Assembly (NCBI RefSeq): GCF_003480315.1
Contig: NZ_QUIV01000025.1
Location: 1 to 45,509 of the forward strand
DNA length: 45,509 nucleotides
DNA from: Clostridium sp. AM33-3
Lineage (GTDB): Bacteria > Bacillota > Clostridia > Lachnospirales > Lachnospiraceae
Direction of reading: 5' to 3'
Shown: piece by piece, positions 25,622 to 34,413 of the stretch
Numbering within the stretch: the stretch's first letter is position 1
How the letters are laid out: every line of letters starts with the position of its first letter
The notes under the pieces: generated by a model
What the model saw: only the letters and a program-made list of their open reading frames with translations
What the model was told of the DNA's origin: nothing
Databases searched by the model: none
Translations under genes and position numbers: made by a program

Positions 25622-26589
25622 TAGGCTTCATTCTCCTTTATCTGCTTTTCGATCAGTGCGGAAAGGTTGTTAATGACATCGTGGACGCTTCCGCTCATCG
25701 TACATCCGGCTGCGCGGATGTGTCCGCCGCCGCCAAAATACGCAGCTACCTGGCTCACATTGACGAGGTTGTTGGAGCGCATGCTTACCTTGTATACATG
25801 ATTCTCGGTCTCATACAGGAAGATTGCCACCTCCACGCCCTCCGTAATCCGGAGCTGATCCACAATGCCGTCCAGATCAGAGGCTTCTACGCCGTAAAAA
25901 TCCATATCCTGTTTTCGTACCACGCTGAAAATACACTTTCCCTCCAGAAACAGCACACTCTCCAGCACAGCACGTCCCATGATCTGATTCTGGACATAGG
26001 TTTTTCGATAAAAGCTCTCGTCAATGATGCGGGAAAAATTGATACCCTTTGCCATCATGGCTCCGGCCACCTGCATAGTCCGCTGCGTGGTATTGCTGTT
26101 CTTAAAGACATTCGTATCATGAAGAATACCGGTATAAATACACTCTGCCACATCTCTGCTGATCTTTTCCTCATCCAGAAAATCATAAAGTGCCTCACAG
26201 GTTGCGCTGGCATCGGCCTTCACAAAATTCGCCGCAGCATACCCCTGATTTGTGATGTGATGATCGATGCAGATGCTGGTCTTTGCGGTATTCAGATATA
26301 CCACATTCTTTCCAAGGCGCTCGCGGTCTCCGCTGTCAAGACAGATGCACAGATCATACTGCTTTCCGGTATCCGGATCAGAGCAGATCCGCTCAAACTG
26401 CTTTAAGTAGGAAAATTTTGCCGAAGGCGTCTCCAGATAAACATCTACCATTTTCTCCGGATACTGCTCCGTGATATAGTTGCACACAGCCAGACAGGAG
26501 CCTACACAGTCCCCATCCGGTCTCACATGGCCCACAATGGCAATGTTACCTGCTGCTTCTGCCAGTTCCATCAGTTTGCGTTCCTGCAT
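25621..26589 (-). CDS. nrnA: DHH-family oligoribonuclease / pAp phosphatase (NrnA-like)
   Basis: 322 residues. Degrades short RNA oligonucleotides and dephosphorylates 3'-phosphoadenosine 5'-phosphate. Seen: motif I VGHVRPDGDCVGS (about 19-31), LDSGD, the DHH motif in CIDHHITNQG, and the C-terminal DHHA1 motif YFGGGGHIRAAGCT. AAGGAG lies 9 nt upstream. It is placed 17 bp after rbfA and overlaps truB by one base, the usual Firmicutes order in the nusA-infB operon. Confidence 0.94.
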   Translation of the reverse strand: MQERKLMELAEAAGNIAIVGHVRPDGDCVGSCLAVCNYITEQYPEKMVDVYLETPSAKFSYLKQFERICSDPDTGKQYDLCICLDSGDRERLGKNVVYLNTAKTSICIDHHITNQGYAAANFVKADASATCEALYDFLDEEKISRDVAECIYTGILHDTNVFKNSNTTQRTMQVAGAMMAKGINFSRIIDESFYRKTYVQNQIMGRAVLESVLFLEGKCIFSVVRKQDMDFYGVEASDLDGIVDQLRITEGVEVAIFLYETENHVYKVSMRSNNLVNVSQVAAYFGGGGHIRAAGCTMSGSVHDVINNLSALIEKQIKENEA

Positions 26590-26606
26590 CCTCCGTCACT
26601 CCTTTC

Positions 26607-26972
26607 TCAGTCTTTTAAATCTCTGGTTACCTCGTCGATCAGTCTGGACATGTTCACACCATACTCTATGGACTGATCCAGAACAAATGTGATCTCCGGG
26701 GTATTGCGCAGATTGACGCGGTGCGCAAGTTCTCTGCGGATGTAGCCCACGGCGCTCTTAAGGCCGGTCAGCGCATCCTTCGCGCGCTCCTCGTCGCCCA
26801 GCACACTGATGTATGCCTTGCAGTATTTAAGATCCGGCGTAACTTCAACAGCCACAACGGAGGTCATGGCGCCGTTTACCCGCGGGTCCTTGATCTCGGT
26901 GCGGATGATCTCGCTGAGCTCTCTCTGCACTTCCATATTAATTCTTGTATTTTTGATGCTGTTTTTTCGCAT
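26607..26972 (-). CDS. rbfA: Ribosome-binding factor A
   Basis: 121 residues. A KH-type 30S maturation factor for late 16S rRNA processing and cold adaptation. Seen: RINMEVQRELSEIIRTEIKDPRV, TSVVAVEVTPDLKYCKAYISVLG, AVGYIRRELAHRVNLRNTPEITFVLD. It follows infB after a 136-bp gap with two hairpins but no T run, so it is probably still co-transcribed. Confidence 0.96.
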   Translation of the reverse strand: MRKNSIKNTRINMEVQRELSEIIRTEIKDPRVNGAMTSVVAVEVTPDLKYCKAYISVLGDEERAKDALTGLKSAVGYIRRELAHRVNLRNTPEITFVLDQSIEYGVNMSRLIDEVTRDLKD

Positions 26973-27002
26973 TCTATTTCATTCCTCTCTCTAAATACTC
27001 TT

Positions 27003-27079
27003 AAAGGAAGCACCGAAAATTCAGTGCTTCCTTTCCAAAGTTCAGGGAACCCGTGACTGTCTCTTTTGTGCGCAGTCAC
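27003..27079 (-). repeat. Two hairpins between infB and rbfA
   Basis: AAAGGAAGCAC/GTGCTTCCTTT (27003-27013, 27024-27034), extendable through GAA/TTC by a wobble pair, and GTGACTG/CAGTCAC (27053-27059, 27073-27079). No T run follows on the minus strand, so these look like processing or stabilising structures. Confidence 0.55.
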
Positions 27080-27108
27080 ATGGATTTTCAGGTCATCACC
27101 GCAAAAAA

Positions 27109-29988
27109 CTAGCGCGGTACCTCTACCATCATGTATGCTTCCACCATATCGTCTTCCTTGACATCGTTGAACTTCTCGAATACAAGACCGCACTCGTAGC
27201 CAGTTGCAACTTCCTTGACATCGTCCTTGAAACGCTTTAAGGAAGCCAGCGCGCCTTCGAAGATCTGCTCACCGTCGCGGGTGATGCGGCAGGAACATCC
27301 TCTCTGGAACTTACCATCCATCACGTAAGCACCCGCAATGGTGCCAACGCCGGATGCCTTGAAGGTCTGACGGACAACTGCATGACCGATTACCTGCTCC
27401 TCAAATACCGGATCCAGCATACCCTTCATGGCTGCCTCAACATCCTCGATGGCCTGGTAAATGACGCGGTACAGACGCAGGTCAACCTTCTCGCGGTCTG
27501 CGATGGACTTCGCAGTAGCGTCCGGACGTACGTTAAATCCGATGATGATCGCATTGGAAGCGGATGCCAGGGATACATCGGATTCGTTGATGGCACCAAC
27601 ACCACCATGGATCACCTTGACTACAACCTCCTCGTTGGACAGTTTTACAAGACTCTGTTTTACTGCCTCTACGGAACCCTGTACATCTGCCTTTACAATG
27701 ATCGGAAGCTCTTTGACATTACCAGCCTTGATCTGACTGAACAGATCATCCAGAGACAGCTTTGCCTTGGTGTCTTCCAGTAATTTATTCTTGCTCTCAG
27801 AGATGAAGGTCTCTGCGTAGCTTCTTGCCTCTTTCTCGTTCTCGGTAGCCATCAGCACGTCACCTGCGCCCGGAACATCGTTTAAGCCCAGGATCTCAAC
27901 CGGCATGGACGGACCAGCCTCTTTCACTCTGCGGCCCTTATCGTCCATCATGGCACGGACTTTACCGTAGCACGGACCTGCAGTTACGTTATCACCGACA
28001 CGAAGAGTACCCTTCTGTACCAGAATGGTGGCAACCGGACCTTTGCCCTTATCCAGCTCAGCCTCAATCACAAGACCTCTTGCACGGCGGTTCGGGTTAG
28101 CCTTTAACTCTTTCACTTCTGCAGTCAGAAGGATCATCTCAAGCAGCTCCGGGATACCTTCCCTAGTGTGCGCGGATACCGGCACAAATACGGTATTTCC
28201 GCCCCAGTCCTCCGGAATCAGCTCATACTCAGCCAGCTCCTGTTTTACTCGGTCTACGTTTGCGGACGGCTTATCAATCTTGTTGATGGCAACGATGATC
28301 TCAACCCCTGCTGCCTTTGCGTGGTTGATTGCCTCAACCGTCTGCGGCATAACGCCATCATCTGCTGCGACTACCAGGATCGCGATATCTGTGGACTGTG
28401 CACCGCGCATACGCATTGCGGTAAACGCCTCATGTCCAGGGGTATCCAGGAAGGTAATCTGCTGGCCGCGCACATCTACGGTATATGCACCGATGTGCTG
28501 GGTAATACCGCCTGCCTCGCGTGAGGTAACATTGGTCTGACGGATGGCATCAAGCAGGGATGTTTTACCATGGTCAACGTGTCCCATAACGCAGACAACC
28601 GGCGGTCTGGAAACCATGTCCTTCTCATCCTCTTCATCCTCTTTTAAGAGCTCGGCAATGACATCGACCTTCTCTTCCTTCTCGCAGAGTACCTCATACT
28701 CCATTGCGATCTCCTCTGCCTGATCGAAATCGATCTCAGAGTTTAAGGTTACAATCTTGCCCTGTAAAAACAGCTTCTTAACGATAGCGGACGGCTGCAG
28801 CTTCATCTTGTCTGCCAGCTCCTTAATGGTCAGAACCTCAGGAATGGTGATTACCTTTACGGTATCCTCCACCTTCTCCTCAGCCGGCTTCTGCGGCATG
28901 ATGAATGGATGCTTGGAAACCTTTCCGTTCTTGTTTCTTGGTCCGTCTTCCATCATTCTGGTCTTATCGTATTTGTCTTTCTTATGCGCATTGTTGGTCT
29001 GCTGACGGTTGTTGGTCGGCTTGGTCTGGATCGGGGTATCGTAATTCTTGGAACCTCCGTCTTTCTGACCCGGTCTGCCGGAACCGCCCTGACGGTTGTC
29101 TCTGTTTCCGCCAAAGCCGCCGCCCTGACGATTATCGCGGTTTCCGCCAAAGCCACCGCCCTGACGATTATTATCACGGTTAAAACCACCCTCGCGGTTT
29201 CCGTTAAAGCCGCCCTGACGGTTGTCTCTGTTTCCGCCAAAGCCGCCGCCCTGACGGTTGTTATCACGGTTAAAGCCACCTTCCCGGTTTCCGTTAAAGC
29301 TACCCTGGCGGTTATTATCACGGTTAAAGCCGCCACCCTGACGATTGTTATCACGGTTAAAGCCGCCCTGACGGTTATTATCACGGTTAAAGCCACCCTC
29401 GCGGTTTCCGTTAAAGCCGCCCTGGCGGTTGTTATCTCGGTTAAAGCCACCGCCCTGACGGTTGTTATCACGGTTGAAGCCGCCGCCCTGGCGGTTATTG
29501 TCGCGGTTAAAGCCACCCTGACGGTTGTTATCACGGTTGAAGCCGCCCTGACGGTTATTATCACGGTTAAAGCCACCCTCGCGGTTTCCGTTAAAGCCGC
29601 CCTGGCGGTTGTTATCGCGGCCCACACTGCCCTGACGGTTCTCACCATTCTGGGCCGGTCTTACCTGCTGCGGTGCTACGTTCTCAGCTGCCTGCTGCGC
29701 CGGAGCAGAAGTATTCTGCGCCTGCGGGCGTGCTGCCGGCTTCGGCTGAGCCGGTCTCTGCTGGGAATTCTGCGGACGATATACCGCTGCCAGCTTCTTC
29801 TTCGGTGCCGCACCATCTGCCTTCGGCTGCTCGGAAGCACCTGCATTCAGTGCTTTCTTTACCATGCCGATCTGTGCCTCATTCACATTAGAGGAATGAG
29901 ATGCCACATCCTGATTATTTTTCTGTAATACATCTAATACATCTTTACTGGTTTTCCCCAGCTCTTTTGCCAGTTCACTTACTCTCAT
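27109..29988 (-). CDS. infB: Translation initiation factor IF-2 with long Arg/Gly repeat
   Basis: 959 residues from the ATG at 29988 (GGAGG 8 nt upstream; an in-frame GTG two codons earlier is less likely). IF-2 is the GTPase that positions initiator tRNA and joins the subunits. Seen: N-terminal IF2 domain ([20 protein letters not shown]), an Ala/Pro/Gln linker, 18 imperfect repeats rich in Arg, Gly, Asn (about residues 124-302), a second IF2_N domain, the G domain ([12 protein letters not shown] about 465, [12 protein letters not shown]) and the C-terminal fMet-tRNA-binding domains. It overlaps the ylxQ end by 14 bp. The unusually long repetitive N-terminal region accounts for the large size. 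Confidence 0.97.
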   Translation of the reverse strand: MRVSELAKELGKTSKDVLDVLQKNNQDVASHSSNVNEAQIGMVKKALNAGASEQPKADGAAPKKKLAAVYRPQNSQQRPAQPKPAARPQAQNTSAPAQQAAENVAPQQVRPAQNGENRQGSVGRDNNRQGGFNGNREGGFNRDNNRQGGFNRDNNRQGGFNRDNNRQGGGFNRDNNRQGGGFNRDNNRQGGFNGNREGGFNRDNNRQGGFNRDNNRQGGGFNRDNNRQGSFNGNREGGFNRDNNRQGGGFGGNRDNRQGGFNGNREGGFNRDNNRQGGGFGGNRDNRQGGGFGGNRDNRQGGSGRPGQKDGGSKNYDTPIQTKPTNNRQQTNNAHKKDKYDKTRMMEDGPRNKNGKVSKHPFIMPQKPAEEKVEDTVKVITIPEVLTIKELADKMKLQPSAIVKKLFLQGKIVTLNSEIDFDQAEEIAMEYEVLCEKEEKVDVIAELLKEDEEDEKDMVSRPPVVCVMGHVDHGKTSLLDAIRQTNVTSREAGGITQHIGAYTVDVRGQQITFLDTPGHEAFTAMRMRGAQSTDIAILVVAADDGVMPQTVEAINHAKAAGVEIIVAINKIDKPSANVDRVKQELAEYELIPEDWGGNTVFVPVSAHTREGIPELLEMILLTAEVKELKANPNRRARGLVIEAELDKGKGPVATILVQKGTLRVGDNVTAGPCYGKVRAMMDDKGRRVKEAGPSMPVEILGLNDVPGAGDVLMATENEKEARSYAETFISESKNKLLEDTKAKLSLDDLFSQIKAGNVKELPIIVKADVQGSVEAVKQSLVKLSNEEVVVKVIHGGVGAINESDVSLASASNAIIIGFNVRPDATAKSIADREKVDLRLYRVIYQAIEDVEAAMKGMLDPVFEEQVIGHAVVRQTFKASGVGTIAGAYVMDGKFQRGCSCRITRDGEQIFEGALASLKRFKDDVKEVATGYECGLVFEKFNDVKEDDMVEAYMMVEVPR
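29083..29619 (-). repeat. Tandem coding repeat in infB
   Basis: About 540 bp of near-identical in-frame units: 11 carry RDNNRQG (mostly [10 protein letters not shown]), 4 are FNGNREGG and 3 are [11 protein letters not shown]. Unit lengths are 24-36 bp. The DNA is highly conserved between units, which implies recent expansion or recombination. Confidence 0.92.
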
Positions 29989-30310
29989 ACACACTACCTC
30001 CGATTATATTCATTTGTTTCACGATTGCCTTTGCCAGTCCTGCATCCACAACAGCCAGAGATGCGCGCATCTGCTTGCCCATGGAATGCCCAAGCTCCTC
30101 TTTGCCGCCTAAAAACAGGATGGGAACTTTATAGTAAGTACACATATTGGTAAACATCTTCTTCGTGTTGTCGGAAGCCTCCTCTGATACAATGACCAGG
30201 TGGGCTTTGCCGCTCTTTACGGCTTTCTCTGTAGAGAATTCCCCGCTTGCGGTCTTTCCGGCCTTGGTAGCCAGTCCGATCAGGTTCAGGATTTTCTGTC
30301 TGTTATCCAA
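29975..30310 (-). CDS. ylxQ: L7Ae-family protein YlxQ
   Basis: 111 residues with the L7Ae/L30e/Gadd45 RNA-binding fold: [55 protein letters not shown]. Proteins of this family bind kink-turn RNAs; the cellular role of YlxQ is not settled. Its start overlaps the ylxR stop by 8 bp and its stop overlaps infB by 14 bp, so all three are coupled. Confidence 0.93.
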   Translation of the reverse strand: MDNRQKILNLIGLATKAGKTASGEFSTEKAVKSGKAHLVIVSEEASDNTKKMFTNMCTYYKVPILFLGGKEELGHSMGKQMRASLAVVDAGLAKAIVKQMNIIGGSVYESK

Positions 30311-30575
30311 GCTGTTCCATCTCCTTTTCCAGTGTCTCGTACACCTCTTTCGGGATCGCCATTTTAAAGGAACGCTCCAGTCCCTTGCCCTTCACTGCCT
30401 TTTTGAAGCAGTCCATGGACGGGCAGATGTATGCGCCGCGTCCGTTCTTGCGTCCGGTCGCATCCACAACGAATTCTCCTTCCGGTGTTTTCAGTATACG
30501 GATCATTTCTTTTTTGTTTTTCATTTCACCGCAGCCGATGCACTGTCTCTGCGGAAATTTCTTCGCATTCACCAA
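30303..30575 (-). CDS. ylxR: YlxR/RnpM RNA-binding protein
   Basis: 90 residues. Seen: RQCIGCGEMKNKKEMIRI and GRKNGRGAYICPSMDCFKKA, the two conserved YlxR motifs. The family binds RNA, and one member was reported to modulate RNase P. The start is unclear: TTG at 30575 with AGGAAG 10 nt upstream, or GTG at the next codon. It lies between nusA and ylxQ as in most Firmicutes. Confidence 0.93.
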   Translation of the reverse strand: MVNAKKFPQRQCIGCGEMKNKKEMIRILKTPEGEFVVDATGRKNGRGAYICPSMDCFKKAVKGKGLERSFKMAIPKEVYETLEKEMEQLG

Positions 30576-30653
30576 TTGCTGTTCACTTCCTATCTGCCGC
30601 TGTTCACGCGTTGCGTAAACCAGACGTTCTCTCTATTTTTCTGCTCTTTGCAA

Positions 30654-31808
30654 CTAGAACTCGGTATTATTGTCTGAATAATCATCGGTAGCGGACACTT
30701 CAAAATCAGCGTCGAGATTGTCATAGACGCCCTCTTCCTGATAATCAATGCCCATCTCCTCGAACAGGCCAAGCTCTCTTGCCTGCGTTTCACTCTTGAT
30801 ATCGATCTTGTAGCCGGTCAGGCGTGCTGCCAGTCTTGCATTCTGTCCCTCTTTACCGATTGCCAGGGAAAGCTGGTAATCCGGAACAATCACCTGTGCC
30901 TCTTTGCTCTCTTCATCTGCCACAACACAGATTACCTTTGCCGGGCTTAACGCATTCTCGATCATAAAGGCCGGGTTCTCATCCCAGGTGATGATATCAA
31001 TCTTCTCACCACGCAACTCATTAACGATGGAGTTGACACGGGCACCATTCATTCCGACACATGCTCCCACCGGATCTACGTTCGGGTCGTTGGAGCATAC
31101 AGCGATCTTGGTTCTGGAGCCTGCCTCACGGGCAATTGCCTTGATCTCAACGATGCCGTCCTTCACCTCGGCAACCTCTTCCTCAAACAGACGCTTTACC
31201 AGGTCCGGATGAGTGCGGGATACGGAGATGCGCGGTCCCTTTGGTGTATCCTTTACTTCCAGAACATATACTTTGATACGCTCTGTCGGCTTGAACACCT
31301 CGCCCTTTACCTGCTCAGCCTCATTCAGGATAGCGTCAACCTTACCAAGGTTGATGCTGACGTTCTTGCCTAAGTAGCGCTGAACAATACCGGTTACCAC
31401 ATCCTTTTCTTTCTGATACCACTCGTTGAACTGCATGCTGCGCTCTTCCTCACGGATTTTCTGCAGAATGACGTTCTTTGCGTTCTGGGTAGCGATACGG
31501 CCAAAGGATTTGGACTCGATCGGGCAGTTAATGATATCGCCCAGGAAAAACTTCGGGTTTTTCAGTCTTGCTTCCGCGTAGCTGATCTGGGTTAACGGAT
31601 CCTCTACCTCCTCTACAACCTCTTTCTCTGCATATACAGAGAAATCGCCGGTTTCCGGGTTGATGTTGACTTTGATATTATCTGCCTTGCCGAAATGGTT
31701 CTTGCAGGCGGTCAGCAGAGAATTTTCGATTGCTTCCAACAGAGTCGCCTTGCTGATATTTTTTTCCTTTTCCAGCAGGTTTAATGCCTCGATTAATTCC
31801 TTATTCAT
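30654..31808 (-). CDS. nusA: Transcription termination/antitermination factor NusA
   Basis: 384 residues. Binds RNA polymerase and controls pausing, termination and antitermination. Seen: N-terminal RNAP-binding domain (1-125), S1 domain (about 130-200, VVTGIVQRYLGKNVSINLG), KH1 (VGACVGMNGARVNSIVNELRGEKIDII) and KH2 (LSLAIGKEGQNARLAARLTGYKIDI), then an acidic tail. It lacks the C-terminal acidic repeats of E. coli NusA, as usual in Firmicutes. It follows rimP by 23 bp and has AGGAGG upstream. Confidence 0.97.
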   Translation of the reverse strand: MNKELIEALNLLEKEKNISKATLLEAIENSLLTACKNHFGKADNIKVNINPETGDFSVYAEKEVVEEVEDPLTQISYAEARLKNPKFFLGDIINCPIESKSFGRIATQNAKNVILQKIREEERSMQFNEWYQKEKDVVTGIVQRYLGKNVSINLGKVDAILNEAEQVKGEVFKPTERIKVYVLEVKDTPKGPRISVSRTHPDLVKRLFEEEVAEVKDGIVEIKAIAREAGSRTKIAVCSNDPNVDPVGACVGMNGARVNSIVNELRGEKIDIITWDENPAFMIENALSPAKVICVVADEESKEAQVIVPDYQLSLAIGKEGQNARLAARLTGYKIDIKSETQARELGLFEEMGIDYQEEGVYDNLDADFEVSATDDYSDNNTEF

Positions 31809-31831
31809 GGTTTTATCCTCCTAAATCCTAT

Positions 31832-32296
31832 TTAAAAATCAAACGCCAGCCGGATCAGCGCAATGTCCGGACGATTAAATACCAGTTCGCCCTCTGCCGT
31901 TTCGATTGTCACCGTTTCCTTATCGTATGCTTTTAAGATTCCGGTAAATTCCTTCTGCTTATTCAGTGCCTTGTAAAGGCGGATCTCCACCTCTTCGCCA
32001 AGACTGCGTTCAAAATCACGCTCTTTCTTCAGCGGACGGCCAAGTCCCGGAGAGCTCACCTCCAGAATATAGCTGTCTTCGATGAAATCCGTCTGGTCCA
32101 GCCAGTCACTTAAGATACGGCTGATCACCTCGCAGTCATCCACCGCGATACCGCCCTCTTTATCAATGTAGGCTCGCAGATACCAGGTACCGGCTTCCTT
32201 TACATACTCCACATCCCAGAGCTCGAAATTGTGCTCCGCAAGAACCGGAAGCAGAAATGCTTCTGTACGGGACTCGTATTCTTCTCTTCTTGTCAT
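31832..32296 (-). CDS. rimP: Ribosome maturation factor RimP
   Basis: 154 residues from the ATG at 32296 (GAGG 8 nt upstream; a GTG three codons earlier is possible). Needed for 30S assembly. Seen: N-terminal alpha/beta domain (ELWDVEYVKEAGTWYLRAYID, DDCEVISRILSDWLD, YILEVSSPGLGRPL) and C-terminal SH3-like barrel (VEIRLYKALNKQKEFTGIL). First gene of the rimP-to-ribF operon, with its own promoter and structured leader. Confidence 0.95.
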   Translation of the reverse strand: MTRREEYESRTEAFLLPVLAEHNFELWDVEYVKEAGTWYLRAYIDKEGGIAVDDCEVISRILSDWLDQTDFIEDSYILEVSSPGLGRPLKKERDFERSLGEEVEIRLYKALNKQKEFTGILKAYDKETVTIETAEGELVFNRPDIALIRLAFDF

Positions 32297-32323
32297 GGTT
32301 GTCACCTCACTTCACGTCATGCC

Positions 32324-32379
32324 CTGACAGCAGTCACAAAAAATTGAGAGTGGACATATGCCCACTCTCAAACTGTCAG
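32324..32379 (-). promoter_or_regulatory. Attenuator-like terminator in the rimP leader
   Basis: A perfect 10-bp stem TTGAGAGTGG (32344-32353) / CCACTCTCAA (32362-32371) followed on the minus strand by TTTTTT, only about 20-25 nt after the predicted start site and 48 nt before the gene. An outer pair CTGACAG (32324-32330) / CTGTCAG (32373-32379) encloses it. This is a canonical intrinsic terminator inside the leader of a NusA-encoding operon, which suggests attenuation and possibly autoregulation. Confidence 0.75.
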
Positions 32380-32399
32380 ATTATCATGTTATCGTTTTT

Positions 32400-32428
32400 A
32401 TTATAGCACCTGTTTTTCGTAAATGCAA
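32400..32428 (-). promoter_or_regulatory. Sigma-A promoter of the rimP-nusA-infB operon
   Basis: -35 TTGCAT (32423-32428), exact 17-bp spacer, -10 TATAAT (32400-32405) with an upstream TG (extended -10). About the best promoter match in the window. Confidence 0.85.
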
Positions 32429-32493
32429 GGGTTTTCCGGAACTCTTCGTTCTTTTCTTCATAAAATATGGTATAAAAACAGGGAGGACCGGCC

Positions 32494-33258
32494 ATGGAAC
32501 CTTTCTTACGCGTCTGTGACATCAGCTATGCTTATCACTCTCCGCTGGGTGCGACCCCTGCGCTTTCCGGCATCTCTTTTACCGTAAACAAGGGCGAATT
32601 TCTTGCCATTGTCGGCCCGTCCGGCTGCGGCAAGTCAACCCTGCTTTCCCTTCTCGCCGGCCTTTTGACTCCGGAAGAAGGTTCTGTCTATATAGGTGAC
32701 GCTCCGCTCAAGGAAGCTCAGGCAGGGATCGGTTACATGCTCCAGCGGGATCATCTGTTTGAATGGCGTACGATCCGTGAAAATGCTGCCCTTGGTCTGG
32801 AGATCCGGCACCGGAAAACAAAGGCCGCCATGAAAACACTTGATGAAATGCTGAAAAACTACGGCCTGGCTGAATTCGCAGACGCTCATCCCTCCGAACT
32901 TTCCGGCGGTATGCGACAGCGTGCTGCCCTGATCCGCACACTCATCTTAAAACCGGACCTGCTGCTTTTGGATGAGCCCTTCTCTGCTCTGGATTACCAG
33001 ACCAGGCTCACCGTGTGCGATGACATTGCCACGATCATCAGGGAAACAAAAAAGACCGCCATCCTGATCACTCATGACCTTGCAGAAGCCATCAGCACCG
33101 CTGACCGTGTGCTGATTCTTTCTGCAAGACCCGGACAGGTAAAGGCAGAGATTTCCCTCACCTTTGCTCCTCAGTATGACAGTCCCTTAAAGCGCAGAAA
33201 TGCGCCGGAATTTACCGGTTATTTTCAAAATGTATGGAGGGCGCTTTCCAGTAGATAA
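32494..33258 (+). CDS. ABC transporter ATPase, nitrate/sulfonate/taurine type
   Basis: 254 residues, cytoplasmic ATPase subunit. Seen: Walker A GPSGCGKST (41-49), Q-loop YMLQRD, signature LSGGMRQRAALIRTL, Walker B LLLLDEPFSALD, H-loop ITHDLAEAI. The spacing and the 'SGGMRQR' form fit the SsuB/TauB/ThiZ branch that imports small organic or sulfur compounds. No permease or binding-protein gene is adjacent, so its partners are elsewhere. GGGAGG lies 8 nt before the ATG. Its last 47 bp overlap the converging MBL gene. Confidence 0.92.
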   Translation: MEPFLRVCDISYAYHSPLGATPALSGISFTVNKGEFLAIVGPSGCGKSTLLSLLAGLLTPEEGSVYIGDAPLKEAQAGIGYMLQRDHLFEWRTIRENAALGLEIRHRKTKAAMKTLDEMLKNYGLAEFADAHPSELSGGMRQRAALIRTLILKPDLLLLDEPFSALDYQTRLTVCDDIATIIRETKKTAILITHDLAEAISTADRVLILSARPGQVKAEISLTFAPQYDSPLKRRNAPEFTGYFQNVWRALSSR

Positions 33259-34240
33259 TGCCGTCCCGCTCAGATCTCTCGACAAAGCCTTCCCCCATCA
33301 TATATTCCATACAGGAAAAGGTCTTGGCCCAGATATAGGTACAGGAGGCAAAATGCGCGTAATCCGGCGGTCCCTGGCTCCGTCCATAAGTCCGTACACC
33401 AATATCCCGCGTGGTCAGCGCCGTTCCCGCTTCCTCCAGAACATGCTTCATGATCTCGCATTTTTCCAGATACCCCAGAATAATGCGGTTTACTTCTTTT
33501 TCAACATTCTTGATCTCCCCATAATGACAGGGCAGAAAATAACAGTCTTTGTAATTATGCTTCAGATCTCCAAGAGAATCCAGATAGCATTTCAGCATAC
33601 CGAGATCTGTCTCCTGTGTTCCTACAATCGGGACAATTGTGGTCATGAGCTGATCTCCCACAAACATAAGCTTCTTCTCCGGCTCGTACAGACCACACTG
33701 TCCGAAGGTATGTCCCTTTAACAGCTTCACCTCAAAATGGTATCCGCCATACGAAAGGATATCTCCCGGATGGATCGGAATAAAGGAAAGCTCCAGCGGA
33801 CTCTTCTCGGATGCGTAAGCTTTTGTCGTATATTCCATGAAGGTATCATATACCTCCGGTGTTTCCTCTTTGGTTACCCCAACGATCCGCAGATTTTCAA
33901 TCCGGGCACGCTCATCTGCCAGATAGCTGTGCAGCAGATCTACCCGCTTTCTTGTCTCATCCGGATTCATAAATGCCCTGGCTCCAAGCTCCTGCAGCTT
34001 CGGTACCAGGCCTGTATGATCCGGATGCTCATGGGTAATAAAAATATCCAGCTTTCTGCAATCAATCCCCAGCGCATCGATCATACCCTTTAAGATGGAC
34101 CAGTCCCGTTCAGTATTGTTCGATGTATCGACCATCAGGCTCCGCTCTTCGCCCCGGATGATATAAAGATTGCGGGGGCTCATATGGCGGTTCTCATATG
34201 AAATTGTCTCCAGAAATATATGCTTCTTGATTTCCCTCAT
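33212..34240 (-). CDS. MBL-fold metallo-hydrolase
   Basis: 342 residues. The metal site is complete: HEHPDHTG (H-x-H-x-D-H, about 74-79), GHTFGQCGLY, GDQL and LPCHYGE. The C-terminal 90 residues look like a winged-helix tail of the LACTB2 type (KCEIMKHVLEEAGTALTTRDI). The substrate is unknown; thioesters, lactones or nucleic acids are all possible in this family. GGAG lies 8 nt upstream. It is divergent from the LysR gene and overlaps the converging ABC ATPase gene end by 47 bp. Confidence 0.88.
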   Translation of the reverse strand: MREIKKHIFLETISYENRHMSPRNLYIIRGEERSLMVDTSNNTERDWSILKGMIDALGIDCRKLDIFITHEHPDHTGLVPKLQELGARAFMNPDETRKRVDLLHSYLADERARIENLRIVGVTKEETPEVYDTFMEYTTKAYASEKSPLELSFIPIHPGDILSYGGYHFEVKLLKGHTFGQCGLYEPEKKLMFVGDQLMTTIVPIVGTQETDLGMLKCYLDSLGDLKHNYKDCYFLPCHYGEIKNVEKEVNRIILGYLEKCEIMKHVLEEAGTALTTRDIGVRTYGRSQGPPDYAHFASCTYIWAKTFSCMEYMMGEGFVERSERDGIIYWKAPSIHFENNR

Positions 34241-34413
34241 GCTTCAGTCTCCTATGCGCTGACACTCACCTTTATTCTAGACAGTTTTTCTGAAATTGTC
34301 AAACCCCGTGCCGCCCTGTTTCTGATATTATTTTAACATTTTTCAGGCGTTCTTCTGGAATTTTCCCTGTTCATCCTGTATAATGGAATGTATGCTAGCA
34401 AAGGAGAAGGGTT

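Noticed and set aside
29083..29619. Regularly spaced near-identical repeats suggesting a CRISPR array.
   Set aside because: The units are contiguous, in frame and encode a protein tract; there are no unique spacers and no cas genes.
28909..29928. A 339-residue plus-strand frame with repeats such as [12 protein letters not shown] that looks like a membrane protein.
   Set aside because: It is the antisense reading of the infB repeat; the periodicity comes from the [14 protein letters not shown] DNA, and IF-2 is clearly the real gene.
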